Shown piece after piece: positions 32,948 through 46,778 of a DNA stretch of 64,000 bases. Source of the DNA: Poecilobothrus nobilitatus (taxonomy: Eukaryota > Arthropoda > Insecta > Diptera > Dolichopodidae); contig OX352772.1 in assembly GCA_947095535.1 (NCBI GenBank), positions 143,168,660 to 143,232,659 on the forward strand, given 5' to 3'. The position numbers and the translations under genes were made by a program. Under the pieces are notes generated by a model that did no database searches, was not told the DNA's origin, and saw only the letters and a list, made by a program, of their open reading frames with translations. Within the stretch, counting starts at the first letter, position 1; each line of letters opens with the position of its first letter.

Positions 32948-35934
32948 AAAAAAAAATAAAACACAACGCAATTACGAGAACTTCAATGCATAGAGATTAA
33001 AAGTGTAATAGTTTTTGTTTGATATGTACCTTTTTCAATGTCAAGGTCAAGGCAATGTCAAGTAGGTAAAGAGGCAGTCTGTCATGGGAAAAAATCATGC
33101 CATATCGCACCGATATCGCACCATCTACATTTTGATTGATAGGTTTAATATAGGTTATTCTTGGTTAGTAGGTCAAAAACTTGTTTTGATTGTTTTGGTT
33201 TGGGTTGCAAGATAGCTATAAGTGTGGGTTGTTAATTTATAAGTTCCAAGTGGTTGTATCGTAGGAAGTGGTTGGTGGTGGTTGTATAGTAGGTTGTATA
33301 CAGGAAGGTACTGTGTACTGGTACTGTGGAAGTTGTCAGGCAAGTTTAATGATCTGAACAAGTTTAGGATATTTAGGTTTTTTCAATAAATTTATTGGTA
33401 CTTTGTAATAGGATATCATACAAATAGTAAGAAAATAATTTTTTTTTTAAGTCAAATCAATTTTTTATTTTTTCTTCGCATGCTTAATAAAATATATGTA
33501 GGTAAAAATAGATATAAAAGAATTGAAACAAAACTTGATTTTATTATTGCATAAAAATATTCATAGATACTTTTGAATGTCAAGATGAAAAATAATAAAA
33601 TAAAAACGTAAACAAGAAGTACAAAGTGTAGTTCATTTTTAGTTTTGTTTTATTAAAAGAAGATTAATTATTAAAAGTTGTTATTATGGTTTTAAAGTTG
33701 CAAAAATAAAAATAAGAAAAATATGTTTTTTTTAGAATATGTGTTGTTTCTCATTGTACTATATTTTGTTATAAATTGTTGTAATACCTTGAACAATTAA
33801 GACTTATGTACATTAAGTATGTACTTGGTGTAAAATAAGTTGTAAAAACTAGTTTGACTCTTTCAAACAATTTAAAAACTTATAAATGCAAATGCAAAAA
33901 AAGAAAAATTAAAATAAGAACTAAAAGAAAATAAAAAAATTATGAAATTATATGTGCGTCTGTTATATAAGACTTCTTTTTTTTTCTATTCTATAAGAAG
34001 ATTGAAAAATAACCGGAAATCTTTCATATACTTTATAGTTTGTATTGCACTTCGTTTTATGTTGTTTTATGTAGCAGAATGAGAAATTAAAGGTTCTAAA
34101 AAAGTTGTTAAGGCCCTTCCATTCAGCATGGCTATAACGCCAAACTAATTTTTTGGAAGGGGACCTCTGGTTGGAGATCGAGCTTAGTCGGAAACTTATG
34201 ATAATCAAACAATCGTCGGAATTACCGAGGGGGCAACAAACTGAAACAACATATTTTTCAGGGTGTGTGGTGAGAAACAGATCTATTGGTGGTGACCTTC
34301 AAGATCGGTACGATTCGGCATCCTAGTGGGATATTTAACAAGTTGAGAATGGTGGAACAGTGTGGAGAATAGTTCAACTTGTTTCCCAAATTGAGTTTTG
34401 ACTCGGCGGGAAGTTGCTAGAAAAATGAAGCCGGTCTCTGTTAAAAATGCTGAAATCTCCCAAACATTTCAGTTTCTGGAGATGTGTCTAAAATTTCATT
34501 GATCGATAGATTTTCAATTTCCATAGCAGTTTCTTGTTCATCTGAGTTGGGCGATCTGTATTGGAAACAGAAATGTATGACATGTTTCTCAAACAAGATG
34601 TTGACCCAAATATAGTGGAAAGTTGGGCTAGAACATTTATATTTTGAAAGTGTGTTGAAAGTGATGCCATTTTTATATAGACAGCGATAGCTCTTTTGAA
34701 TACGAAGTGTGAAATAAGTGTGTAGCCGGTAACATTAAAGTTATCATTGTGGCTACTAACTTGTGTTTATAGGGCTAAGATTGCTAGTTTAAATAAACCT
34801 AGATGGCAATCGACAGCATGAAAATTCGTTTGCAACCCGCGTATGTTACAGAAATTAACATTAAAATTCGTAATTTTGTTGGAAAACAATTTAATATAAA
34901 ACAAAAAATCAAAGTAACAATAAAATTAAAATACAGTTTAAAATAAAAATCAAAATTAAAATGAAATCAAAGTTGAAAATGTAGTTAAAATCAAAATTAG
35001 ACTTGAAATCAATTTTCAAGTTAACCAAGATCTAAATCTGAATTAAAATAAATTAATGTATAAATTAAGATTAAGCTAAAAATTAAAATTTACAAAAAAG
35101 TTAAAATCTATTCAAAACTAAAATCAAAATCAAAAGCAAAAGTGCAAGATTTAAATAACCCGAGCTTGACAACACTTAAAAATAAATTATTATTAATATT
35201 AATATTAATACTTCAATATCAACATTAATTTTTTAATATTTTAACATTTTTAAAATAATTTTTTTAATTTATATTTAGTTTATATTTTAACCGGAACTTT
35301 ATAAAAACTTGTCTCAGGCTTTGTTTTAGACCATAAAACGACAATACAAAATTGGACATAAATCGGAAACAAAAAATTTTTGAAGGCCCGCCAGCTCTAA
35401 TCCGGTTATTGCAACCAAATTTCTTCGGTACCCGCCTAAAGCTAAGAAGAACATTTGTACAAATTTTCAACTCAATCGGTCAAAACGTTTAGGCAGGACA
35501 ACTAAAAAACCAAAAAGCTTTAAAAGGCTCTCGGGCCGCAATGGATTAATTAACCGATATAGCCTATAACTCCTTCCGGGCTCGTAGAAATGTTCCTGCA
35601 AAACTTGATTACAATCGGACTGGTTGTTTTTACGTCAATCCAGCCCAAACAAACAGAATTTCCTTATTTATTAGATTTGTAGTTACACTTATCAAATGAT
35701 ATCATTCATTAATAAACATTTGTTTTTGTAATACGCATCACATTAAATTTTTATATGTTAGAATTTATATTATATTTGTTATGTTTAAATTAATTTTAAT
35801 TCAAAATTGATTATGAAAAGGTTGAATTTTGTTACAAAGGTTGAATTTGATTATGAAAAGGTTGAATTTGATTGAGAAAAGGTTGAATTTGGAGTGTAAA
35901 AACTGTATCTTACAAAAAAATTTCACACTGTCAT
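32948..35934. other. Spacer of tandem unit 1 (also 39863-42838 and 46779-50500)
   Basis: About 3 kb without a recognisable gene. It contains a GT-rich stretch (33180-33340), a GC-richer block (34100-34450), an A-rich run of AAAATCAAAATTAAAATG-type repeats (34900-35160) and a moderately GC block (35290-35640). A minisatellite of about 20-bp AAGGTTGAATTTGATTATG units lies at 35815-35900. The short frames on either strand (up to 81 codons) are conserved only because the units are recent copies; I see no domain in them. Confidence 0.5.
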
Positions 35935-36107
35935 GGTATTTCTCCAACGGGTTGGGAAAAAAATACCCGCAGCAAAAAATGCTTGTGGTATGAGTCCACT
36001 AAAATTCCAACTAAAATGCAGAGGAACTAACCCAGAATGGACGGCTATTTGGTCTTCGTCGGTTCCCGAAGGACCGGCAGTTAAATACCTGGTAGTAGGT
36101 ATAAAAA

Positions 36108-37290
36108 TATGAATAATAATAATAAAAATATAAATCTGGTAGGGATATCTACCAAAAATTCGGCAGAGCCCACGGCTGTCGACGTGGGCTTGGCTAATTC
36201 TAAAAGAGATTTGATAAGTCATGTTAAAAATCTTGTTAAAAATCAAAATGGCGGTTTAACGTAAATGTCCCATTTAAAAAGGGCGGATTGGTCATCACCA
36301 GCCGTTCATAATCAATGCAGCGGCTTAGTGGGAATCCAGGCTAATCCAGCCCACTATTAATATTACTGGTCAAAAAAATTAAGAAAATCATGAAAAGAAT
36401 AAGTGTAATGACAGTTGCAGAAATATCTATGAAGGTAATTTAAATGCAAGTGATTTGCAAGATAATAAAAAGTTTCTTTTCAGAATTAGCGAACTTGAAA
36501 AATTATGTAGAGATTAAGAAAGTGAGATATGCATTCTTCGAAAAGAAAATTAAAAATTAGTAAAACTATAAGGAGTACAGTAGAATATTTTATAGATGAA
36601 GAAGAATTAGATCGGGAAACCGACTGGATTCTGAAAAGAAACTCCAAAAAAAAAAAGCAGATAGGTCTCCAGAAATAAGTCCAGAATCTGTGAATAAAGT
36701 AAAAGAGAATAATGGGTTACCAACTACCAAAAAAGCTTTTACTAGAAAAATAAAATCTGTTCAGGTTAAATTAAGTACAATGAAATAAATATTAACTATA
36801 AAGTCAACATGATGAACTACCATCAATTGAAAATTAATGTTGATAAAGAAAGGGAATACAGGGAAATGACAAAGCTAATAAATGAAACTAAATTAGAATG
36901 GTACACGTATGAAAATAAGTTGACCAGGCCAATCAAAGTTATGGCTAGGAATTTGCACACTTCATGCCAAACTGAAGGCATAAAAACTGAATTTGAAAGT
37001 AGGAGTTTCAAAATCCTTGAAGTTTCAAATAAAATTAAAAGCTAAAAAAATAATAAAGAAACTATAGTTCGATTACCTTTATTTATGTTAACATTTGAAA
37101 ATACTGAAGACATAAATAAAATTTATAAAATAAAATTTATTCAGCTCTTAGAAAAAGCAATCAGATTCCTCAGTGTAAAAAGTGCCAAAGATATGGCCAT
37201 ACACAAAAATTCTAGATCAATGTGTAAAATGCGCTGGCGCAGATCATATATCGCGTTAAATGATTTGGTTTTTGTTGTTGTGAAATAAAA
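36108..37290 (+). pseudogene. Jockey-type LINE ORF1 (gag-like) remnant, unit 1
   Basis: Frames along this stretch give a low-complexity N-terminus (MNNNNKNINLVG at 36108), then the conserved core. That core has PIKVMARNLHTSCQTEGI and FKILEVSNKIKS (36920-37042), MLTFENTEDINKIYKIKF (37085-37138) and a zinc-knuckle start, QCKKCQRYGH (37152-37184 region), broken by a stop and frameshift. This order is the PRE_C2HC plus CCHC layout of Jockey-clade ORF1, an RNA-binding chaperone. ORF2 is absent. The errantivirus LTR follows immediately, probably inserted into the LINE. Stops are shared across units. Confidence 0.75.
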
Positions 37291-37660
37291 TTTAAAATTT
37301 TCTTTCAATAAGAAAATTTGTCAACAAATTTTCTCATATTGTAATTTAATTCTGGTCAATCTATTATTTTGTCAATTTTCCCATTCTTTAATTCTTCGGA
37401 CAAAAGAAACCGCGCTTAATATTTTTAATATTTTATAAATACTAACGTTCTTTCAATTAAAAATCAGTCTTATAAGTTTATCTTCCTCGGTTCCTTCTTT
37501 AATAAGGAATATATAACAATTAATATTATATATTTAAATAATAAACTAATATTAAGTAAAATATTTAAATAATAAAAGAAATATAAAACACCAAATTTTA
37601 TGTTTTGTTTTTAATGTTTTAATATTTTTTTTTTGATTTAACATCAAATAAAAATAAAAG
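37291..37660 (+). repeat. Errantivirus 5' LTR, unit 1 (left edge uncertain)
   Basis: AT-rich stretch between the Jockey remnant and the primer site. It includes AATATATAACAATTAATATT (about 37508) as a possible TATA region and ends in AAATAAAAATAAAAG just before the PBS. No second LTR exists in the window for alignment, so the left edge is a guess. Equivalent regions are 44207-44576 and 51923-52292. Confidence 0.55.
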
Positions 37661-37678
37661 TGGCGCAGTCGGTAGGAT
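37661..37678 (+). promoter_or_regulatory. Primer binding site (tRNA-Ser type), unit 1
   Basis: TGGCGCAGTCGGTAGGAT directly follows the presumed LTR end. This matches the primer site known from Drosophila 17.6 and 297, complementary to the 3' end of tRNA-Ser, where minus-strand DNA synthesis starts. Confidence 0.85.
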
Positions 37679-37915
37679 TACCGACATTATATTAACATTA
37701 ACTTTACTTCAGTTATAAGTGATTGGTGTAGTATCTTCTATTAAGGAGTTAATCGGTATTCTTTAATAACAATTTGTTAAAAATAAAAATAAAAACAAAG
37801 TAAATAAAAACTTTTGGTGCAAATAACAATAACTAAAATAAAAAAAAATAAAACAATATAAACAATATTTTTTTAAAAAAGTGATAATTTTGAATCAATT
37901 TTGAAACATTCAATT

Positions 37916-38879
37916 ATGAAGACAGAAAAAAAAAACAAAACGGCAGCATTTAATGATATTGCAAAAGAAACTCGCTCAATACCGGTGTTTTCTCGGAGCG
38001 ACACTTATTCACTTTCTTCGAATATATCGGAAATCGACACATTATTGAGCCTGGTTCAAAAAGAACCAGGAAGAGGCTATATTAATAGAATATTACACTC
38101 TAAAATCCAAGGGAATGGCGCTATGAGCATCCGGCGATTACAAAATCCAACGTGGGAACAAGTTAAATTGCAGCTCATTAAATCTTTTGGCGTAGCAGAA
38201 AGGTATTTAAAGCTTAAAGAACAAGTGGATCAAATTCCAGATAAAAATGAAGGTCAAATTTATTCTAAATAAGCTATAGTATTAGAAAAATTAAATATGA
38301 AATTTTTACTGGATCCTAGTCAACCTGGAGAATTCCAGCGCATAAATAATGAAAGGTCAATTTTAGATAAATTTCTAAATAAAATTGACAGGGTTGATTC
38401 CATGTTTATTAGGGCCAGGAATTTAAATACATTAGAAAAAGCATATCAAGCCTTAATCGAGACGGGTTTTAATAACAATAAAATTTATAATGACTCATAT
38501 AGACCTAAAGAGCATCATAATAATTTTAATAATAATGCTTTTTCAAACAATAGTAATAAAATTCACAATTTTAATAATTACTATTCTAAAATTGCTTAAA
38601 GAATTCTACAATTTTAATAATAACAATAACAGGACTAATAACAATCCTGCTATTAATCGTTTGCATCATACTAACAATAGAAACAATTTTAATAATTCTA
38701 ACAGTTATAGAAGTAACCAAAGGTTCAATTCTGGAAACAATAGGAACTATTATAACAATCCTGATCCAAATGCAATGGACGTGGATTATTATAACTCCAA
38801 CTCAATGGATTTAGAACATAATATGACAAAACGCGTTGAAAATTTTCCTTTAACGCCTCCAACAGTAGACTACCTATAA
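37916..38879 (+). pseudogene. Errantivirus gag, unit 1
   Basis: Structural protein of a 17.6/297-type errantivirus. The start is ATG 37916, after a 238-base leader. The first part (to 38272) has FSRSDTYSLSSNISEID and ends in a TAA. Codons after the TAA stay in the same frame (capsid-like stretch, RARNLNTLEKAYQALIETGF, to 38599). Then a frameshift near 38585 leads to an Asn-rich C-terminus ending near MDVDYYNSNSMDLE (38776-38817). No CCHC knuckle is present, as is usual in errantivirus Gag, where an Arg/Asn-rich tail takes its place. The stop and frameshift are the same in all three units, so the gene was already broken before amplification. Confidence 0.85.
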
Positions 38880-39266
38880 CAACTCTGACTATAGAGGGAC
38901 AAAAATTCGATCTTATTTTTTAAATTCTCTCAACTTTTATTTTTAAATAAAATATTTACACACCCATATAAATGTGAATTCCTATTTATTGTGACCGGCC
39001 AGTGTGGTGTGGAAATAAACGGTCGTTATGAGTTCGACTCATCACCACCCGTGTGGAGAAAGCCATTGAGACAAAAACTATTGTAAATTACAGCGTAACA
39101 AAATAAATACACATTTACTTTAGTTTCACAAATAGTTATTTTTTTATTTTTCTCCTACTTAAGTTTCGACATTTACGTCATCATTCAGGGAGTAGCATTT
39201 AAACTAAATAAAATTTTTATAATTTGTTAATCAATTTATTATTAAGTATAAAAAATATTTTTTTTA

Positions 39267-39862
39267 GTAACTGAAAAATGCATTTGAACATACATATTAT
39301 TACATATATTTCACATAAATTTTACGAAAAAACTAAAAATTAAACGAAAATTTACATATAAACCTACATATTATCACATATACATATGTAATAATATAGA
39401 CATAATAATATATACGTATATACATAATTTTTTTTTTCCTTGCCACTCCAATGAGGAGTATAGGGCATCCACTAAGTCATTTATTATTCATATTTGACTA
39501 AGCTTCAGCTTCTTGAATCATTATTTTCACTAAGCCGTTGATTACTCGGCTGTAACTATTGTACAAGAAAGACATTTCTTTTAATTCTACGCCATCTATT
39601 ATCTTATACAAGAATTATGGTTTATTATTACTTTATTATATAGCTACTACAATATGATATTAATTATAATTATTTCCTAGTAATAATTTGCTTTGTATTT
39701 AATATCATTTGACGTAAGAAAAATAATTTCTGTTTTTTATAAAATTAGTACATATATATATATGTAATAATATGTATGTTGATATATAAATTTTCGTTTA
39801 ATTTTTAGTTTTTTCGTAAAATTTATGTAAAACATATGTAATAATAAGCATTTCTCAGTTAC
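39267..39862. mobile_element. MITE with ~100-bp terminal inverted repeats (unit 2)
   Basis: Same element as at 32352 in the second tandem unit. It differs by a small indel in the ATATAT stretch before the right arm. Confidence 0.8.
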
Positions 39863-42800
39863 AAAAAAAAATAAAACACAACGCAATTACGAGAACTTCA
39901 ATGCATAGAGATTAAAAGTGTAATAGTTTTTGTTTGATATGTACCTTTTTCAATGTCAAGGTCAAGGCAATGTCAAGTAGGTAAAGAGGCAGTCTGTCAT
40001 GGGAAAAAATCATGCCATATCGCACCGATATCGCACCATCTACATTTTGATTGATAGGTTTAATATAGGTTATTCTTGGTTAGTAGGTCAAAAACTTGTT
40101 TTGATTGTTTTGGTTTGGGTTGCAAGATAGCTATAAGTGTGGGTTGTTAATTTATAAGTTCCAAGTGGTTGTATCGTAGGAAGTGGTTGGTGGTGGTTGT
40201 ATAGTAGGTTGTATACAGGAAGGTACTGTGCACTGGTACTGTGGAAGTTGTCAGGCAAGTTTAATGATCTGAACAAGTTTAGGATATTTAGGTTTTTTCA
40301 ATAAATTTATTGGTACTTTGTAATAGGATATCATACAAATAGTAAGAAAATAATTTTTTTTTTAAGTCAAATCAATTTTTTATTTTTTCTTCGCATGCTT
40401 AATAAAATATATGTAGGTAAAAATAAATATAAAAGAATTGAAACAAAACTTGATTTTATTATTGCATAAAAATATTCATAGATACTTTTGAATGTCAAGA
40501 TGAAAAATAATAAAATAAAAACGTAAACAAGAAGTACAAAGTGTAGTTCATTTTTAGTTTTGTTTTATTAAAAGAAGATTAATTATTAAAAGTTGTTATT
40601 ATGGTTTTAAAGTTGCAAAAATAAAAATAAGAAAAATATGTTTTTTTTAGAATATGTGTTGTTTCTCATTGTACTATATTTTGTTATAAATTGTTGTAAT
40701 ACCTTGAACAATTAAGACTTATGTACATTAAGTATGTACTTGGTGTAAAATAAGTTGTAAAAACTAGTTTGACTCTTTCAAACAATTTAAAAACTTATAA
40801 ATGCAAATGCAAAAAAAGAAAAATTAAAATAAGAACTAAAAGAAAATAAAAAAATTATGAAATTATATGTGCGTCTGTTATATAAGACTTCTTTTTTTTT
40901 CTATTCTATAAGAAGATTGAAAAATAACCGGAAATCTTTCATATACTTTATAGTTTGTATTGCACTTCGTTTTATGTTGTTTTATGTAGCAGAATGAGAA
41001 ATTAAAGGTTCTAAAAAAGTTGTTAAGGCCCTTCCATTCAGCATGGCTATAACGCCAAACTAATTTTTTGGAAGGGGACCTCTGGTTGGAGATCGAGCTT
41101 AGTCGGAAACTTATGATAATCAAACAATCGTCGGAATTACCCAGGGGGCAACAAACTGAAACAACATATTTTTCAGGGTGTGTGGTGAGAAACAGATCTA
41201 TTGGTGGTGACCTTCAAGATCGGTACGATTCGGCATCCTAGTGGGATATTTAACAAGTTGAGAATGGTGGAACAGTGTGGAGAATAGTTCAACTTGTTTC
41301 CCAAATTGAGTTTTGACTCGGCGGGAAGTTGCTAGAAAAATGAAGCCGGTCTCTGTTAAAAATGCTGAAATCTCCCAAACATTTCAGTTTCTGGAGATGT
41401 GTCTAAAATTTCATTGATCGATAGATTTTCAATTTCCATAGCAGTTTCTTGTTCATCTGAGTTGGGCGATCTGTATTGGAAACAGAAATGTATGACATGT
41501 TTCTCAAACAAGATGTTGACCCAAATATAGTGGAAAGTTGGGCTAGAACATTTATATTTTGAAAGTGTGTTGAAAGTGATGCCATTTTTATATAGACAGC
41601 GATAGCTCTTTTGAATACGAAGTGTGAAATAAGTGTGTAGCCGGTAACATTAAAGTTATCATTGTGGCTACTAACTTGTGTTTATAGGGCTAAGATTGCT
41701 AGTTTAAATAAACCTAGATGGCAATCGACAGCATGAAAATTCGTTTGCAACCCGCGTATGTTACATAAATTAACATTAAAATTCGTAATTTTGTTGGAAA
41801 ACAATTTAATATAAAACAAAAAATCAAAGTAACAATAAAATTAAAATACAGTTTAAAATAAAAATCAAAATTAAAATGAAATCAAAGTTGAAAATGTAGT
41901 TAAAATCAAAATTAGACTTGAAATCAATTTTCAAGTTAACCAAGATCTAAATCTGAATTAAAATAAATTAATGTATAAATTAAGATTAAGCTAAAAATTA
42001 AAATTTACAAAAAAGTTAAAATCTATTCAAAACTAAAATCAAAATCAAAAGCAAAAGTGCAAGATTTAAATAACCCGAGCTTGACAACACTTAAAAATAA
42101 ATTATTATTAATATTAATATTAATACTTCAATATCAACATTAATTTTTTAATATTTTAACATTTTTAAAATAATTTTTTTAATTTATATTTAGTTTATAT
42201 TTTAACCGGAACTTTATAAAAACTTGTCTCAGGCTTTGTTTTAGACCATAAAACGACAATACAAAATTGGACATAAATCGGAAACAAAAAATTTTTGAAG
42301 GCCCGCCAGCTCTAATCCGGTTATTGCAACCAAATTTCTTCGGTACCCGCCTAAAGCTAAGAAGAACATTTGTACAAATTTTCAACTCAATCGGTCAAAA
42401 CGTTTAGGCAGGACAACTAAAAAACCAAAAAGCTTTAAAAGGCTCTCGGGCCGCAATGGATTAATTAACCGATATAGCCTATAACTCCTTCCGGGCTCGT
42501 AGAAATGTTCCTGCAAAACTTGATTACAATCGGACTGGTTGTTTTTACGTCAATCCAGCCCAAACAAACAGAATTTCCTTATTTATTAGATTTGTAGTTA
42601 CACTTATCAAATGATATCATTCATTAATAAACATTTGTTTTTGTAATACGAATCACATTAAATTTTTATATGTTAGAATTTATATTATATTTGTTATGTT
42701 TAAATTAATTTTAATTCAAAATTGATTATGAAAAGGTTGAATTTGAGTTACAAAGGTTGAATTTGATTATGAAAAGGTTGAATTTGATTGAGAAAAGGTT

Positions 42801-43023
42801 GAATTTGGAGTGTAAAAACTGTATCTTACAAAAAAATTTCACACTGTCATGGTATTTCTCCAACGGGTTGGGAAAAAAATACCCGCAGCAAAAAATGCTT
42901 GTGGTATGAGTCCACTAAAATTCCAACTAAAATGCAGAGGCACTAACCCAGAATGGACGGCTATTTGGTCTTCGTCGGTTCCCGAAGGACCGGCAGTTAA
43001 ATACCTGGTAGTAGGTATAAAAA

Positions 43024-44206
43024 TATGAATAATAATAATAAAAATATAAATCTGGTAGGGATATCTACCAAAAATTCGGCAGAGCCCACGGCTGTCGACG
43101 TGGGCTTGGCTAATTCTAAAAGAGATTTGATAAGTCATGTTAAAAATTTTGTTAAAAATCAAAATGGCGGTTTAACGCAAATGTCCCATTTAAAAAGGGC
43201 GGATTGGTCATCACCAGCCGTTCATAATCAATGCAGCGGCTTAGTGGGAATCCAGGCTAATCCAGCCCACTATTAATATTACTGGTCAAAAAAATTAAGA
43301 AAATCATGAAAAGAATAAGTGTAATGACAGTTGCAGAAATATCTATGAAGGTAATTTAAATGCAAGTGATTTGCAAGATAATAAAAAGTTTCTTTTCAGA
43401 ATTAGCGAACTTGAAAAATTATGTAGAGATTAAGAAAGTGAGATATGCATTCTTCGAAAAGAAAATTAAAAATTAGTAAAACTATAAGGAGTACAGTAGA
43501 ATATTTTATAGATGAAGAAGAATTAGATCGGGAAATCGACTGGATTCTGAAAAGAAACTCCAAAAAAAAAAAGCAGATAGGTCTCCAGAAATAAGTCCAG
43601 AATCTGTGAATAAAGTAAAAGAGAATAATGGGTTACCAACTACCAAAAAAGCTTTTACTAGAAAAATAAAATCTCTTCAGGTTAAATTAAGTACAATGAA
43701 ATAAATATTAACTATAAAGTCAACATGATGAACTACCATCAATTGAAAATTAATGTTGATAAAGAAAGGGAATACAGGGAAATGACAAAGCTAATAAATG
43801 AAACTAAATTAGAATGGTACACGTATGAAAATAAGTTGACCAGGCCAATCAAAGTTATGGCTAGGAATTTGCACACTTCATGCCAAACTGAAGGCATAAA
43901 AACTGAATTTGAAAGTAGGAGTTTCAAAATCCTTGAAGTTTCAAATAAAATTAAAAGCTAAAAAAATAATAAAGAAACTATAGTTCGATTACCTTTATTT
44001 ATGTTAACATTTGAAAATACTGAAGACATAAATAAAATTTATAAAATAAAATTTATTCAGCTCTTAGAAAAAGCAATCAGATTCCTCAGTGTAAAAAGTG
44101 CCAAAGATATGGCCATACACAAAAATTCTAGATCAATGTGTAAAATGCGCTGGCGCAGATCATATATCGCGTTAAATGATTTGGTTTTTGTTGTTGTGAA
44201 ATAAAA
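43024..44206 (+). pseudogene. Jockey-type LINE ORF1 remnant, unit 2
   Basis: As in unit 1. Here the first frame is longer (83 codons, 43025-43276) because codon CAA in ACGCAAATG replaces TAA of units 1 and 3. PRE_C2HC core at 43725-43961, second part from 44001. Confidence 0.75.
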
Positions 44207-44576
44207 TTTAAAATTTTCTTTCAATAAGAAAATTTGTCAACAAATTTTCTCATATTGTAATTTAATTCTGGTCAATCTATTATTTTGTCAATTTTCCCAT
44301 TCTTTAATTCTTCGGACAAAAGAAACCGCGCTTAATATTTTTAATATTTTATAAATACTAACGTTCTTTCAATTAAAAATCAGTCTTATAAGTTTATCTT
44401 CCTCGGTTCCTTCTTTAATAAGGAATATATAACAATTAATATTATATATTTAAATAATAAACTAATATTAAGTAAAATATTTAAATAATAAAAGAAATAT
44501 AAAACACCAAATTTTATGTTTTGTTTTTAATGTTTTAATATTTTTTTTTTGATTTAACATCAAATAAAAATAAAAG

Positions 44577-44594
44577 TGGCGCAGTCGGTAGGAT
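44577..44594 (+). promoter_or_regulatory. Primer binding site (tRNA-Ser type), unit 2
   Basis: Identical to the site at 37661. Confidence 0.85.
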
Positions 44595-44831
44595 TACCGA
44601 CATTATATTAACATTAACTTTACTTCAGTTATAAGTGATTGGTGTAGTATCTTCTATTAAGGAGTTAATCGGTATTCTTTAATAACAATTTGTTAAAAAT
44701 AAAAATAAAAACAAAGTAAATAAAAACTTTTGGTGCAAATAACAATAACTAAAATAAAAAAAAATAAAACAATATAAACAATATTTTTTTAAAAAAGTGA
44801 TAATTTTGAATCAATTTTGAAACATTCAATT

Positions 44832-45795
44832 ATGAAGACAGAAAAAAAAAACAAAACGGCAGCATTTAATGATATTGCAAAAGAAACTCGCTCAATACCG
44901 GTGTTTTCTCGGAGCGACACTTATTCACTTTCTTCGAATATATCGGAAATCGACACATTATTGAGCCTGGTTCAAAAAGAACCAGGAAGAGGCTATATTA
45001 ATAGAATATTACACTCTAAAATCCAAGGGAATGGCGCTATGAGCATCCGGCGATTACAAAATCCAACGTGGGAACAAGTTAAATTGCAGCTCATTAAATC
45101 TTTTGGCGTAGCAGAAAGGTATTTAAAGCTTAAAGAACAAGTGGATCAAATTCCAGATAAAAATGAAGGTCAAATTTATTCTAAATAAGCTATAGTATTA
45201 GAAAAATTAAATATGAAATTTTTACTGGATCCTAGTCAACCTGGAGAATTCCAGCGCATAAATAATGAAAGGTCAATTTTAGATAAATTTCTAAATAAAA
45301 TTGACAGGGTTGATTCCATGTTTATTAGGGCCAGGAATTTAAATACATTAGAAAAAGCATATCAAGCCTTAATCGAGACGGGTTTTAATAACAATAAAAT
45401 TTATAATGACTCATATAGACCTAAAGAGCATCATAATAATTTTAATAATAATGCTTTTTCAAACAATAGTAATAAAATTCACAATTTTAATAATTACTAT
45501 TCTAAAATTGCTTAAAGAATTCTACAATTTTAATAATAACAATAACAGGACTAATAACAATCCTGCTATTAATCGTTTGCATCATACTAACAATAGAAAC
45601 AATTTTAATAATTCTAACAGTTATAGAAGTAACCAAAGGTTCAATTCTGGAAACAATAGGAACTATTATAACAATCCTGATCCAAATGCAATGGACGTGG
45701 ATTATTATAACTCCAACTCAATGGATTTAGAACATAATATGACAAAACGCGTTGAAAATTTTCCTTTAACGCCTCCAACAGTAGACTACCTATAA
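44832..45795 (+). pseudogene. Errantivirus gag, unit 2
   Basis: Same as unit 1, with the same TAA (45186-45188) and frameshift. It ends at the join to unit 3; no pol follows. Confidence 0.85.
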
Positions 45796-46182
45796 CAACT
45801 CTGACTATAGAGGGACAAAAATTCGATCTTATTTTTTAAATTCTCTCAACTTTTATTTTTAAATAAAATATTTACACACCCATATAAATGTGAATTCCTA
45901 TTTATTGTGACCGGCCAGTGTGGTGTGGAAATAAACGGTCGTTATGAGTTCGACTCATCACCACCCGTGTGGAGAAAGCCATTGAGACAAAAACTATTGT
46001 AAATTACAGCGTAACAAAATAAATACACATTTACTTTAGTTTCACAAATAGTTATTTTTTTATTTTTCTCCTACTTAAGTTTCGACATTTACGTCATCAT
46101 TCAGGGAGTAGCATTTAAACTAAATAAAATTTTTATAATTTGTTAATCAATTTATTATTAAGTATAAAAAATATTTTTTTTA

Positions 46183-46778
46183 GTAACTGAAAAATGCATT
46201 TGAACATACATATTATTACATATATTTCACATAAATTTTACGAAAAAACTAAAAATTAAACGAAAATTTACATATAAACCTACATATTATCACATATACA
46301 TATGTAATAATATAGACATAATAATATATACGTATATACATAATTTTTTTTTTCCTTGCCACTCCAATGAGGAGTATAGGGCATCCACTAAGTCATTTAT
46401 TATTCATATTTGACTAAGCTTCAGCTTCTTGAATCATTATTTTCACTAAGCCGTTGATTACTCGGCTGTAACTATTGTACAAGAAAGACATTTCTTTTAA
46501 TTCTACGCCATCTATTATCTTATACAAGAATTATGGTTTATTATTACTTTATTATATAGCTACTACAATATGATATTAATTATAATTATTTCCTAGTAAT
46601 AATTTGCTTTGTATTTAATATCATTTGACGTAAGAAAAATAATTTCTGTTTTTTATAAAATTAGTACATATATATATATGTAATAATATGTATGTTGATA
46701 TATAAATTTTCGTTTAATTTTTAGTTTTTTCGTAAAATTTATGTAAAACATATGTAATAATAAGCATTTCTCAGTTAC
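46183..46778. mobile_element. MITE with ~100-bp terminal inverted repeats (unit 3)
   Basis: Same element in the third tandem unit, sharing the ATATAT variant of unit 2. Confidence 0.8.

Larger units (their letters stand above)
31991..38905. repeat. 6.9-kb tandem unit 1 (6915 bp)
   Basis: First of three direct tandem units. The left boundary is at TTCGATCTTATTTTTTAAAT, where homology with 38906 and 45822 starts; the sequence to the left (TTGCCAAAAT) is unique. The right boundary is the join of the gag end (ACTATAGAGGGAC) to the next unit's start. Contents: possible SINE, MITE, AT-rich spacer, Jockey ORF1 remnant, errantivirus 5' LTR, primer site and gag. Confidence 0.95.
38906..45821. repeat. 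6.9-kb tandem unit 2 (6916 bp)
   Basis: Second unit, same order of parts. It has private differences, for example T for G at 41766, C for A at about 42942 and C for T in ACGCAAATG at about 43178. The last removes a stop present in units 1 and 3. These private changes argue that the units are real separate copies. Confidence 0.95.

Noticed and set aside
33173..33361. Minus-strand 62-codon frame conserved in three tandem units
   Set aside because: Its conservation follows from recent copying. It translates a GT-rich low-complexity stretch with no domain or start context.
36108..37290. Idea that the tandem Jockey ORF1 units are a telomeric HeT-A/TART-like array
   Set aside because: The repeat joint is inside the gag end and a flank, units contain an LTR and MITE, ORF2 is absent, and there are no A-tails between units.
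38270..38272. Programmed stop readthrough in gag
   Set aside because: Considered because the TAA is in frame in all units. But a frameshift follows and pol is broken too, so shared decay is simpler.
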